Source: Azorinus chamasolen (taxonomy: Eukaryota > Mollusca > Bivalvia > Cardiida > Solecurtidae). From it: a DNA stretch of 64,000 bases. Made by a program: the position numbers and the translations under genes. Of the stretch, positions 44,501 through 55,973 are shown in pieces (position 1 is the stretch's first letter; each line of letters opens with the position of its first letter). Location: positions 28,894,853-28,958,852 of the forward strand of contig OY755241.1 of the NCBI GenBank assembly GCA_963576725.1, in the 5' to 3' direction. The notes under the pieces are model-generated. The model had not been told where the DNA came from. It searched no databases and was given only the letters and a program-made list of their open reading frames with translations.

Positions 44501-45944
44501 GTAAGTATAATGAGATATAAGACTGCAGCTCTCGTACAAATCAAATGAAGCTGTGGTGATATAGGAGCAGTCCAGGTGAAGAAATATTTGGCGACTTCAC
44601 AAACGTATACCCTAATTACCTGAAGTATTGAGACAATCAATCACTGCTCTCCATTAGTTTGTATAGCTTATTAATTCTTTATGGCACTTTTTACTTTACT
44701 CCATAAATACGCCTTCCTACGCCTGTGCAAACAGAGTAGACCATGATCAGACGGCTCCGATAGGATCCATCTAATCAGGGTCTGCTCTGTTTGCTAACAA
44801 AATAATATAGCTCTGATTCTTCAGTGTTACTGCTGAGGCCAAAAATGCCTGTGTCCATGCACTATTTAAACAAAATTAATGTAAAAAAAAAAATGTAGAC
44901 CCAGATGAATGGCTCCTAAAGGAGCAGTTTGATCTGGGTCTGCACTGTTAGCCTAAAGTTGTCTGTTTGATTACTTAGGGTAACTGTGGTAGTTATTTCT
45001 GAGCAGGGTATAAGGTCATCAGCCTTTTCGTAAGTTGTCAAACACTGAATAACCTGGTACTTCATAAAGATACATATACATTTACAGTAGAAATCCATAA
45101 GCAAACAGCAGACCTTCATCAGACGGCTCCTATAGGAGGCATCTGATCTGGGTCTACTCTGTTTGCAAATGTGTCAAAAGGTGTTTCTATCAGGTAAGGG
45201 GTTTAAATGTTTTGACATTATTATAATAGACCAGTTGTTTTCTTCGTGCAGAATATACCATCAAGATTTTATTTATTGTTCTGAAGTAGGGGAAATCTCG
45301 TTTATAAATATATTTATTATCTATGTTTTTTTATTACCCTTTACTCCATGAACATTCATGAAAGAAATGATGACATAAAGGGTTAGCTCCCTTTGAATAC
45401 TGAATAAAATTTTGTGCTAAAAAGATTTTGGAGAAGCAAAATTTAATTTTTGACAAGATAGATGTGCCTTTTAAACCTTTTCATGCATTTGCCAACATAA
45501 TAGACCTAGATCAGACACCTCATACAGGAGCCATCTGATCAGGGTCTGCTTTGTTTGCTAGTAGAATTTGAAAGATCTGTATCTTTACTTTCTAAAATGA
45601 CTACAATGTTCCAACTTTCATATTTCTTTATAACTATTGTGTCCCTGAATACTCAGTAGTTACTGAAATTTGGAATAGATAAAGAACAGGGAAATGGTTA
45701 ATGGCTTTGCAAACAGGGTAAATCCAGATAAGACAGCTTCTGATCAGTGTCTGCTCTGTTTGCTCATGGAATTATATAGATTTTATTTTATATTTTCTGC
45801 CTGGAAAAAGTGCTGTTTTCATATGTGATTATAATTATGCAAACAATTGATATTCATGATGTAATTATTTTTGGCGTGAATATTCATCAGATAAAGGGCT
45901 GAACAAAAGTATCTGACCATTGTATACCATGGGTCAGGATCTAA

Positions 45945-46415
45945 ACTGGTTCACAGTGCCAGTTGGATCTAGACTGGTTCACAGTGCCAGTTGGATCTAG
46001 ACTGGTTCACAGTGCCAGTTGGATCTAAACTGGTTCACAGTGCCAGTTGGATCTAAACTGGTTCACAGTGCCAGTTGGATCTAGACTGGTTCACAGTGCC
46101 AGTTGGATCTAAACTGGTTCACAGTGCCAGTTGGATCTAAACTGTTTCACAGTGCCTGTTGGATCTAGACTGGTTCACAGTCCCAGTTGGATCTAAACTG
46201 GCTCACAATGCCAGTTGGATCTAAACTGGCTCACAATGCCAGTTGGATCTAAACTGGCTCACAATGCCAGTTGGATCTAAACTGGCTCACAATGCCAGTT
46301 GGATCTAAACTGGTTCTGTAACTGTTCACCGTGCCAGTTGGATCTAGACAAGTTCACAGTCCCAGTTGGATCTAGACTGATTCACAGTGCCAGTTTGATC
46401 TAAACAGGCTCACAG
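45945..46415. repeat. Minisatellite, 28-bp unit
   Basis: Sixteen or so units of GCCAGTTGGATCTAAACTGG + TTCACAGT. Variants (GCTCACAAT, CTAGACTGG) occur in runs, showing local spread of newer unit types. Confidence 0.95.
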
Positions 46416-46908
46416 TTTAATTTGTTGGATTGTTTTCTGCCTTTCTACCATTGACCCTTACTCCATGAATGAATTTTCAGGCAAGAAATAATGACATCAT
46501 GAGTATTGATTGCATTTTTATAATGGCACTATGAACAAAATAATTATCATGACAGAAACTGTAGCATCAAATCTATATTATATCATTCAGCAAACAGAAC
46601 AGACCCTGTTGGAGCTGCCTGATCTGGGTCTACTCTGTTTGCAAAGGCATAGAAAGTGGAGTAAAGGGGTAAATAGTCTCAGATAAAAGAAGTTTGTTTT
46701 GACTTTTCTCTGTTGACTTTTAGTTAGAGAGTTTCTTAAAAAGTATTTTGTGTTGAAGTTAATTATTGAATAAGTTATATCATCAGCTTCAAGGAAGACC
46801 ACTCACCAGTATTGTACAGATCATCGCCGATAGTTGAATATTTGTAATGACTATTTACTCTGAATATTCTTGTAAGAAATAATATATGTATGAATATTAA
46901 TTACTAAT

Positions 46909-47958
46909 TACTGTAAAACAGGTTATATTCGCGTCATGATTATTTCGCGTAAATGTGATTTTGTATTAATTCGCGTCATGATGATTTCGCTATGGCGTCC
47001 ATCACGCTAAATTAACTTAACGGAAATAGACTCGTATAAAACTCTGCCGAACGCTGTAAAAAGTGCAAAGAATAAATTTCTGCCGAATGTATGTAACTGC
47101 CGTCGGCAATTTAGGGGTTATCAATCGATAATTTATAGCATGCATTAAGGCATGTATTTACCAGTATTCAATTGTGTATTTGTTTTGAGAACATTACCCA
47201 AAACTCGGATGTATGGCACAGCGTGACACACCGGTCTACTGATGAAATGGTGGAAATGTAAGCAACAAAGTTACTACTCATTTATTACTTCGGGGTCTTA
47301 TTTGGATCAAAACTGTCTGCAAAAGAAATGGTTATCACGATTTGTCCATTATAAGGCTAAAAGTTAAATCAGTGCCCCTATTGAGACTTGGACGGTAAAC
47401 GTGTGAAAACAAATTGACAAGTTTGTGTATGTATACGTGTTGATCTGTTAAACGCTGCTTGGCATAAGCCGGTATTCAATAGTCAAAATGAGTGAATTGT
47501 TTTTCACAAACACATAGAGTCAAACCTGTTTCAAAATTCCGTAATTGTACAAAAACAACCAGATGTTATCTACGACAATTTACTACTTGCCGTACATGTA
47601 TACATGTATGTATATAAGAGTTACTTCCCTTTTCGCGAAGATCAATGAAGAAGAGAAACATTCTTCCATTTTTCGGTCTGTATTTTTTGTTTAAACATTT
47701 TTTGTTTATTAAACAAAATATATGGAAGCAATACACTTCATCCAACAATTTGTGTTGAGCGAAGAATGTTATTAATTCAGAAAACACATGGACGACGACG
47801 TGATAAATCTGACCATATTCCGGATATACCGATTTCGGACGTTACTCCTTTTTATACTTCTTACTGGTTTATTAGCGAAAATATTGAATTCGCGGGGCAA
47901 CGCATTCGCGAATTAGCGCGAAATATATATTGTCGCTAATAAAACCTGTTTTACAGTA
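46909..47958. mobile_element. TIR element, 1.05 kb, TA target site
   Basis: TACTGTAAAACAGGTTATAT at the left mirrors TAATAAAACCTGTTTTACAGTA at the right end, with TA on each side. Inner arms contain TTCGCGTCATGATTATTTCG and GAATTCGCGGGGCAACGCA. Only short frames are inside. It interrupts a family-2 element (TATGAATATTAATTACTAAT). Confidence 0.85.
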
Positions 47959-47964
47959 GCTTAA

Positions 47965-48171
47965 TGCAGTAAAACCCTTCTAAACAAGAATTCTATTAGA
48001 GTAGAATTTAGATACTTTAGGCAGGTGGCTGCTTAATGCAGGGTGAAAGTCATGCAGAAAGCTCCTAATTGAACTTTCTGCATGACTTTCACACTGCATT
48101 AAGCTGCCTCCTGTCTCCAAGACCAATATTTATACTGAATTTAATGTCCAGTTTAGAGAGGTTCTGCTGTA
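47965..48171. repeat. Family-5 TIR MITE
   Basis: TGCAGTAAAACCCTTCTAAA and TTTAGAGAGGTTCTGCTGTA ends. The palindrome GCTTAATGCAGGGTGAAAGT is intact except for its centre (CTCCTAATTGAAC). It starts 7 bp after the element ending at 47958. Confidence 0.85.
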
Positions 48172-48809
48172 TTTATAAACAAGAAAATGTTTTGCCCTGG
48201 TGACAACTATAGAATCAGATTTATATAATTATGTAAGAGCAGACCCAGATTAGACGACTCATACAGGAGGACTCTGGTCTGGGTCTACTGTGTTTGCAAA
48301 AGCATTAAAAGGTGTATCTATGGAATAAAGGGTTAATAGTATAACGCCTTTGCAAACAGAGTAGACTCAGATCAGACAGCTCCTATAGAAGCCATCTGAT
48401 CAGTGTATACACTGTTTGCTGATGGTATTGTGGAGATCTTGTTCTACAGTTTTTAGCAGAGCAAAATATTTTATTATTCATATCAGAGTTACAGATAACG
48501 GTGCATACACAAATACTAAAATCGTCATTTCTCCATCAAACCCTATCTTTAGAATCATCTCAAAGAGTATAGGGTTTGGTGGAGAAATAAAGTTATTCTT
48601 AAAAAATATTTAAATTTAAACATCTTATCTGTACCTTTGCCATATGCCCTTTTAAATGTCAAGCTAATTAAAACATACACATATTGTTTTTTACATGAAT
48701 ATTCATGGAGTAAAGGTTTAATTGTCACTGTACATTTGTAACTGGCTTCCTGGCCTGATTATGTGACTTGAATTTGTTTTAGCTTAGAGCCATACATAAA
48801 ATGGTATAC

Positions 48810-48995
48810 AATAGATCCTGTCATAAGCGGCCATTAAAAAGGTCTAATTGTGGGTCTGTAAGGCAGGTGGTAGCTTAATGCAGGTCAAAATTAATGCAAA
48901 AGCATTACTTTTGCCCTGTATTAAGCAACCATCTGCTTTTTAAGATACCTGTGTCCAATCAACATAAGGTCGCTTACAACAGGTTCTGTTGTATT
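48810..48995. repeat. Family-5-like TIR element, diverged ends
   Basis: TACAATAGATCCTGTCATAA and CTTACAACAGGTTCTGTTGTA ends around AGGTGGTAGCTTAATGCAGG. The centre is shortened. Confidence 0.75.
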
Positions 48996-49285
48996 TCAGA
49001 TATTTAATCATCATTTTTTCACCAAAGTCCATGTTTTGACCACTCTTTAGAATTGTCTAGAAGATATGATTCTAAACAGTGGTCGCTTGGTATTGTTAGG
49101 TGGTAAAATAAAAGAGCTATTCTTAATAACCCTTTACTCCATAAATATGCCTTGCAAACAGAGTAGACCCAGATCAGAAGCTGTCTGATCTGGGTCTATT
49201 CTGTTTGCTTATGAAATAATATAGATGTGATTCTGCAGTTTCTTTTATGACCAAAAATACCTGTGTTTATGTGTCATTAATTTTT

Positions 49286-50905
49286 AGCTCACCAGAGCAC
49301 TTTTGTGCTCAGGGTGAGCTTTTGTGATCGCTTGATGTCCGTCGTCCGTCGTCGGGCGTCAACAATTTGAACCTTTAAAAATCTTCTCCTCTGAATCTAC
49401 AGGGTTCTCAGCTTTCATCTTTGGTACATAGCATCATCTTTAGGTCCTCTACAAAAGTTATATAAATTTTGCCCCTGGGGTCAAAATTGGCCCCGCCCCA
49501 GGGGTGCTTTGTTTTCTATTGAAATATATAGTAAAACTTTGAAAATCTTCTCCTCTGAATCTACAGGGTTCTCAGCTTTCATATTTTGCACATAGCATCA
49601 TGTTCAGGTCCTCTACAAAAGTTATATAAATTATGCCCCTGGGGTCATAATTGGCCTCGCCCCAGGGGTAGCCAGTTTTGAATAGAAACATATAGTGAAA
49701 ACTTTGAAAATCTTCTCCTCTGAATCTACAGGGTTCTCAGCTTTCATATTTGGCACATAGCATCATGTTCAGGTCCTCTACAAAAGTTATATAAATTATG
49801 GCCCTGGGGTCAAAATTGGCCCCGCCCCAGGGATAGCCAGATTTCAATAGAAACATATAGTGACAACTTTGAAAATCTTCTCCTCTGAAACTGGAAGGTT
49901 CTCAGCTTTCATATTTGGTACATGGCATCATGTTCAGGTCCTCTACAAAAGTTATATAAATTATGCCCCTGGGGTCAAAATTGGCCCCGCCCCAGGGGTA
50001 GCCAGTTTTGAATAGAAACATATAGTGACAACTTTGAAAATCTTTTCTTCTGAATCTACAGGGTTCTCAGCTTTCATATTTGGCACATAGCATCATGTTC
50101 AGGTCCTCTACAAAAGTTATATAAATTATGGCCCTGGGGTCAAAATTGGCCCCGCCCCAGGGGTGGGCAGTTTTCAATAGAAACATATAGTGAAACTTTG
50201 AAAATCTTCTCCTCTGAAACTGGAAGGTTCTCAGCTTTCATATTTGGCACATAGCATCATGTTCAGGTCCTCTACAAAAGTTATATAAATTATGTCCCTG
50301 GGGTCAAAATTGGCCCCGCCCCAGGGGTAGCCAGTTTTCAATAGAAATATATGGTAAAACTTTGAATATATTCTTCTCTGAAACCGAAAGGTTCTCAGCT
50401 TTCATATTTGGCACATAGCATCATGTTCAGGTCCTCTACAAAAGTTATATAAATTATGCCCCTGGGGTCAAAATTGGCCCCGCCCCAGGGTGAGCCAGTT
50501 TTCAATAGAAATATATGGTAAAACTTTGAATATATTCTTCTCTGAAACTGAAAGGTTCTCAGCTTTCATATTTGGCACATAGCATCATGTTCAGGTCCTC
50601 TACAAAAGTTATATAAATTATGCCCCAGGGGTCAAAATTGGCCCCGCCCCAGGGGTAGCCATGTCTCAATAGAAACATATAGTGACAACTTTGAAAATCT
50701 TCTCCTCAGAAACTGGAAGGTTCTCAGCTTTCATATTTGGCACATAGCATCATGTTCAGGTCCTCTACAAAAGTTATATAAATTATGCCCCTTGGATCAA
50801 AATTGGCCCGCCCCAGGGGTGGCTAGTTTTCTCTAGAAACATATAGTGAAAACTTTGAACATCTTCTCCTCTGATTGCCTGGTGAGTCAGGGCCATTAAA
50901 AAGCA
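49286..50905 (+). repeat. AGCTCACC element with about nine tandem units
   Basis: Head TTTTTAGCTCACCAGAGCAC forms a small hairpin with GTGCTCAGGGTGAGCT and is followed by GTCCGTCGTCCGTCGTCGG. Then come about nine units of roughly 160 bp (TCTTCTCCTCTGAATCTACA, TCAGGTCCTCTACAAAAGTT, ATTGGCCCCGCCCCAGGGG), and a tail GCCTGGTGAGTCAGGGCCAT. It is a frequent bivalve repeat, probably mobile, class uncertain. Confidence 0.9.
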
Positions 50906-51010
50906 ATTAATATTCATGGTGTCATTATTTCTCGGAGTAAAGGGTTAAAACAAGTTTCAACTCTTCACTGCCCATAGTGAATCTGTCATTACTTTTGCAA
51001 ACAGTTTGTA

Positions 51011-51259
51011 TTAACCCTATCCCTGTTCTATATTTAGTCCAAATTTGAATACCTACTGATTATTAATGGACAATATAGTTATAATGAAACATGGAAGGTG
51101 GAACATTGTAGCTATTTTAGAAAGTAAAGAAACAGATCTATCAAATTTTATTAGCAAACAGAGTAGACCCTGATCAGACGGCTCCTCTAGGAGCCGTCTG
51201 ATCTGGGTCTACTCTGTTTGCAAATGCGTGAAAACGCATTTATATGAGGGAAAGGTTAA
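51011..51259. repeat. Family-1 TTAA MITE, reverse orientation
   Basis: TTAACCCTATCCCTGTTCTA to TGAGGGAAAGGTTAA. Palindrome with centre GGCTCCTCTAGGAGCC. Confidence 0.9.
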
Positions 51260-51794
51260 TTGGCTTGTTGTCAGGATTCAAACTGTTTGTTACCATGACT
51301 ATGGTTTCTGTAATACTTTCTCTGTTCTGAGAAATAATGACATCTTGAATAATTGTTATCTGATCATTTATAATGTAAACTTTTCGAGGAAATATTTTGC
51401 TTTGGCAGAAGCTGTAGAATCAGATCTCTATCATGTCAAAAGCAAGCAGAGCATACCCTGATCAGACGGCTCCTATAGGAGCCATCTGATCTGGGCCTTC
51501 TCTGTTGAATAGACATTAATATGAAAGAAAGGGTTAACAAAAATGATAAAAAATATAAAAAAAATGAAAATTGTAGCAGAGGTCAAAAGTTTGCAGATGA
51601 CAAAATTGGCAGTGAAAGGTATATTTGATGCATTATATGTATGGCTCCGTTTTAGCTTCAGTTACAGTTACTGCTTGTGTTTACGGGTTTGAATTCACCA
51701 ACACATTCTCAGACTCTGTACACAAGAATATTCTCGGGTATGATTGCTTGGTTCCCAGATTCTTGCATTTCAGTAGGAGTGGGGAACCATACAA

Positions 51795-51955
51795 ACATAC
51801 AATAAAACCTCTCTGTAATGACCACTCAAAACAAGTCTAGGTAAAGACAGGACTGGTGGTAGTCCTGTATAGAACAAAAATTACAGAAGAATTACTGTTT
51901 TGGATGACTATCATGCTAGTTAAGCGGTTGCTTTAGAGAGGTTTATTGTAGGATA
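51795..51955. repeat. Family-5-like TIR fragment
   Basis: TACAATAAAACCTCTCTGTA and TTTAGAGAGGTTTATTGTA ends with a worn interior that no longer has the palindrome. Confidence 0.75.
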
Positions 51956-52339
51956 ATTTAAACTTGAGTGTTTAGTTTGAGAACTTGATGTTGTTGAATT
52001 GATGCCCTGGTTTCTGTTCAGTTCACTAGGTATTTTGCGTGGATCCAGCCGGAGCTTATTCCCCAGTCAAACACAGTAAGGGCGCACTGTAGATCACATA
52101 CATTAGACGTGTATATCTATATCTGTATATATATCTAACTATAACACATGATTGTAGCACACTAACCCACAGCTGCTTGATTGTGTAACCAAGATGGCAT
52201 GTTCACAATGATCTTGAAGACTAGGATCAGGGCCAGGATCAAATTGTAAATTGTTAAAGTGTTGATATTGTCATAATGCTACATGGGTTGGGAGTATAGT
52301 AATTATAGTGTTGCTCTTGTCATATGCCTGGAGTGAGTG

Positions 52340-52590
52340 AGTTGAATTTGACTGCACTGCAACACAATGTCTAACTTTGAAGTGTCACTATTACACATCT
52401 AATTTTATATGTGTCAAAACATACATGTATGTCTAATTTTGTAGGGATCACTATAACACATCACATATCTGATTTATACACAGAGATCACTATTACGCAT
52501 GTCTAATTGCGTAGGTGTGACTGTAACACATGTTATATTTCATAAGGATTACTGCAACACATGTCTAGATTCATAGCGGTCACAGATTGG
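52340..52590. repeat. Degenerate minisatellite, about 45-50-bp unit
   Basis: Four to five diverged units with ACACATGTCTAATTTTGTAG, GGGATCACTATAACACAT. Confidence 0.7.
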
Positions 52591-52689
52591 CTCAGAATGT
52601 AATCTTTATTTGAAGGGGAAGCATTTTGATTTACCTTTGTCCATTCCTCTTAGTGTCAGTCTTTAACACTTTTTTGTGTCATGCATAAT

Positions 52690-53250
52690 TTTGTAGTCAT
52701 TGTACATACATATTTCAAACTTGGCATGCATGTGCAACTTATGGAAGCAAACATTTTAGGGGTGACTTATTAAGGTCAAGGTCATATATCAAAGTCACAG
52801 GTCAAATTACATGTCAAGTTTAGATTGGCGATAATTTATCACCATTCAACATACATACTGCACTTCAAACTTGGCATGCATGTGCAACTTATGAAGGTGA
52901 ACATTTCTAGGGGTGACTTACTAAGGTCATGGTCATACGTCAAGTTCAAATTACGGGTCAAATTTAGATTTGCAATAATTTTGTCACCATTGTACATATA
53001 TACCTCAAACTTGGCATGCATGTGCAACTTATGGAGGCGAACATTTTTAGGGGTCACTTATTAAGGTCAAGGTCATACATTAATGACAGATTACGGGTCA
53101 AATTTAGATTGTTGATAATTTTGTTGTCATTCAACACACATCCTTCAAACTTGGCAGGCATTTGCAACTTATAGAGGCGAACATTTTTAGGGGCTACTTA
53201 TTTAGGTCAAGTTCATACATCAAGGTGTTTCACAAACACATCTTGTTTGG
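52690..53250 (+). repeat. Tandem units of the CAAACTTGGCATGCATG element
   Basis: Four units of about 145 bp with TTCAAACTTGGCATGCATGT, GCAACTTATGGAGGCGAACA and TTATTAAGGTCAAGGTCATA, tail GTTTCACAAACACATCTTGT. The 5' head seen at 20957 is missing. A family-3 fragment follows (53250-53380). Confidence 0.87.
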
Positions 53251-53519
53251 AGTAAATATTCCTTTTCAGTAGATTTTTTCAAAGAAGTTGGATCTAAATA
53301 TAGCCTATGAGGTAATCAGTCTAAAAAATAGCCTGTGAGGTAATGGGTCTAAAAATGCCTTTGAGGTAAAGGGTCTTAGAACAAATAGAATTTCCAAAGG
53401 TATTTATTTGATCCTTCAACTTCAGGATAATAGTTTGAACAGGATCAGTTTTTACCTCTGAACAAATTTCGAAACAGTAGTTTAGTTTTTGTTACATTGA
53501 CATTTTTTCAGGAGCTTTC

Positions 53520-53769
53520 TTAACCCTTTCCCTCATATAAATGTGTTTTCACGCATCTGCAAACAGAGTAGACCCAGATCAGACGGCTCCTAGAGGAGCC
53601 GTCTGACCAGGGTCTACTCTGTTTGCTAATAGAATTTCAAAGATCTGTGTCTTTACTTTCTAAAATGGCTACAATGCTCCACCTTCCATATTTCATAATA
53701 ACCTTTTTGTCCATGAATATTCAGTAGGTATTGAAATTTGTAATAAACATAGAACAGGGAAAGGGTTAA
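53520..53769. repeat. Family-1 TTAA MITE (250 bp)
   Basis: TTAACCCTTTCCCTCATATA to GAACAGGGAAAGGGTTAA, spacing 39-68-143, palindrome 53559-53626 with centre GGCTCCTAGAGGAGCC. A well kept family-1 copy. Confidence 0.94.
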
Positions 53770-53799
53770 CGAATAGTATAAAAGGTAAAGAAAAGTAAA

Positions 53800-53900
53800 A
53801 CGAACAATCTCAGACGTACGGCATAGACTGGTTGTCTTTATTCCAACGTTTCGACTAAACACTCTAGTCTTCTTAGAAAATAGTAAAAAATCTAAATATG
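53800..53900 (-). other. Retroelement-end-like fragment with hammerhead-like core
   Basis: On the minus strand, AAGAAGACTAGAGTGTTTAG then TCGAAACG can form a stem (GACT/AGTC) before GAAAC, the stem II and GAAA part of a hammerhead ribozyme. The CUGAUGA box is worn to CTAAGA. The plus-strand CCAACGTTTCGACT...GTCTTCTTA motif is, from general knowledge, typical of Penelope-like element ends. Confidence 0.45.
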
Positions 53901-54288
53901 GAATATAATTATGTATTATATTATAATTATATATTTAAGGACTATATATTTGATCCTAATTCTGATCCTGATTTTTTAAAGGTTTTGAACATGGAGGGAG
54001 AGCTTTGATTTTTGAAGCAACTTTAGCCAAATTTATAAGAAATTCAAAAAGAGCAAACATATATTGCAAAAGTGCAGACCCAGAGCAGTTGCTGAGTATG
54101 AAAAGTGTCACTCCTTTTGTTAAACAGTTTTCTTTTCTTTTACAATTATAAAACAGTGTAAACCAAAGTCATTAATAGGGACTCATTTCAAATACTAAAA
54201 TTTTCATTTCTCTACCAAACCCTATGCTGTCACTGCTGTTAGCATCGTCTCAGAGAGATGATACTGAAGAATGATCACAATATAGAGT

Positions 54289-54539
54289 TTAACCCTTTCC
54301 CTCATATAAACATGTTTTCATGCATCTGCAAAACAGAGTAGACCCAGATCAGATGGCTCCTAGAGGAGCCGTCTGATCTGGGTCTACTCTGTTTGCTAAT
54401 AGAATTTGATAGATCTATTTCTTTGCTTTCTAAAATGTCTTCATTGTTCCACCTTACATATTTCTTTATAACTATTTTGTTAATGAATATTCATTAGGTA
54501 TTGAAATTTGAAATAAACATAGAACAGGGAAAGGGTTAA
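54289..54539. repeat. Family-1 TTAA MITE inside a family-6 hairpin
   Basis: TTAACCCTTTCCCTCATATA to GAACAGGGAAAGGGTTAA, palindrome with centre GGCTCCTAGAGGAGCC. It interrupts a family-6 hairpin whose arm CACAATATAGAG stops at its left edge and TGGAGAAAA resumes at its right. Confidence 0.9.
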
Positions 54540-54559
54540 TGGAGAAAAAAAAGCAGTTA

Positions 54560-55973
54560 TTATACCCCCCTTTTGAAAAAATGGGGGTATATTGCTTTGC
54601 ACATGTCGGTCGGTAGGTCGGTCGGTCGGTCTGTCTGTCTGTCGGTCGGTAGATCGATGGTTTCCGAACGATAACTAATAAACGACTTGGCCTAGAATCT
54701 TCAAACTTGCTGTGGTGGTTGGTCATGACAAGTAGATGACCCCTATTGTTTTTTAGGTCACTAGGTCAAAGGTCAAGGTCACCATGACCTAAAATGGTGA
54801 AATAGTTTCCGATCAATAACTGCTCAAGGGTTTGGCATGGGATCTTCAAACTTGCTGTGGTGGTTGGTCATGACAAGTAGATGACCCCTATTGATTTTGA
54901 GGTCACTAGGTCAAAGGTCAAGGTCACCATGACCTTAAATGGTTAAATGGTTTCCGATCAATAACTGCTCAAGGGTTCAGCTTAGAATCTTCAAACTTGC
55001 TGTGGTAGTTGGTCATGACCACTGGATGACCCCTATTGATTTTGAGGTCACTAGGTCAAAGGTCAAGGTCACCATGACCTTAACTGGTAAAATGGTTTCT
55101 GATCAATAACTGCTCAAGGGTTTGGCCTAGGATCTTCAAATTTGCTGTGGTGGTTGGTAATGACCACTAGATGACCCCTATTGCTTTTTAGGTCACTAGG
55201 TCAAAGGTCAAGGTCACCATGCTCTTAAATGGTCAAATGGTTTCCAATCAATAACTGCTCAAGGGGTTGGCTTAGAATCTTCAAACTTGCTGCTGTAGTT
55301 GGTCATGACAACTGGATGGCCCCTATTGTATTTGAGGTCACTAGGTTAAAGGTCAAGGTCACCATGACCTTAACTTGTAAAATGGTTTCTGATCAATAAC
55401 TGCTCAAGGGTTTGGCTTAGGATCTTCAGACTTGCTGTGGTGGTTGGTTGTGACCCCTTGATGACCCCTAAAGTTGTTGAGGTCACTAGGTCAAAGGTCA
55501 AGGTCACCATGACCTTAACTGGTGAAATGGTTTGCGATTAATAACTGCTCAAGGGTTTGGCTTAGGATCTTCAAACTTGCTGAGGTGGTTGGTCATGACA
55601 ACTAGATGACCCCTATTGATTTTGAGGTCACTAGGTTAAAGATCAAGGTCATCATGACCTTAACTGATGAAATGGTTTCCAATTAATAACTGCTCAATGG
55701 TTTGGTTCGGGATCTTCAAACTTGCTGTGGTAGTTGGTTGTGACCACTTGATGACCCTTAAAGTTGTTGAGGTCACTAGGTCAAAGGTCAAGGTCACCAT
55801 GACCTGAATATGTGAAATGTTTTCAGATCAATAAATGATCAGTGGTTTGGCTTAGGATATTCAAAGTTGCTGTGGTGATTAGTCACGACCGCTAGATGAC
55901 CTCTATAGTTGAGGTCACTAGATCAAAGGTCAGGGGGTCGGGGGTATACATGTTTTACAAACATCTCTTGTTT
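54560..55973 (+). repeat. TATACCCCC element with about nine tandem units
   Basis: Head TATACCCCCCTTTTGAAAAA pairs with TGGGGGTATA. A GGTCGGTCGGTCGGTCTGTC tract follows, then about nine units of roughly 150-155 bp (TTCAAACTTGCTGTGGTGGT, AGGTCACTAGGTCAAAGGTC, AAGGTCACCATGACC). Tail GTCGGGGGTATACATGTTTT. A common bivalve repeat. Confidence 0.9.

Noticed and set aside
45945..46415. CRISPR array (28-bp repeats)
   Set aside because: Units follow one another without unique spacers, and this is an animal intron: a minisatellite.
51658..51738. Possible UNC80 exon after TTTTAG, in phase with exon 28
   Set aside because: It would read LQLQLLLVFTGLNSPTHSQ, unlike the family at this place, and the donor GGTATGAT is poor.
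52022..52076. Possible UNC80 exon (TRYFAWIQPELIPQSNT)
   Set aside because: Splice sites TTCTGTTCAG and ACA-GTAAGG look fair, but the peptide does not match the conserved block expected next. Left open for RNA evidence.
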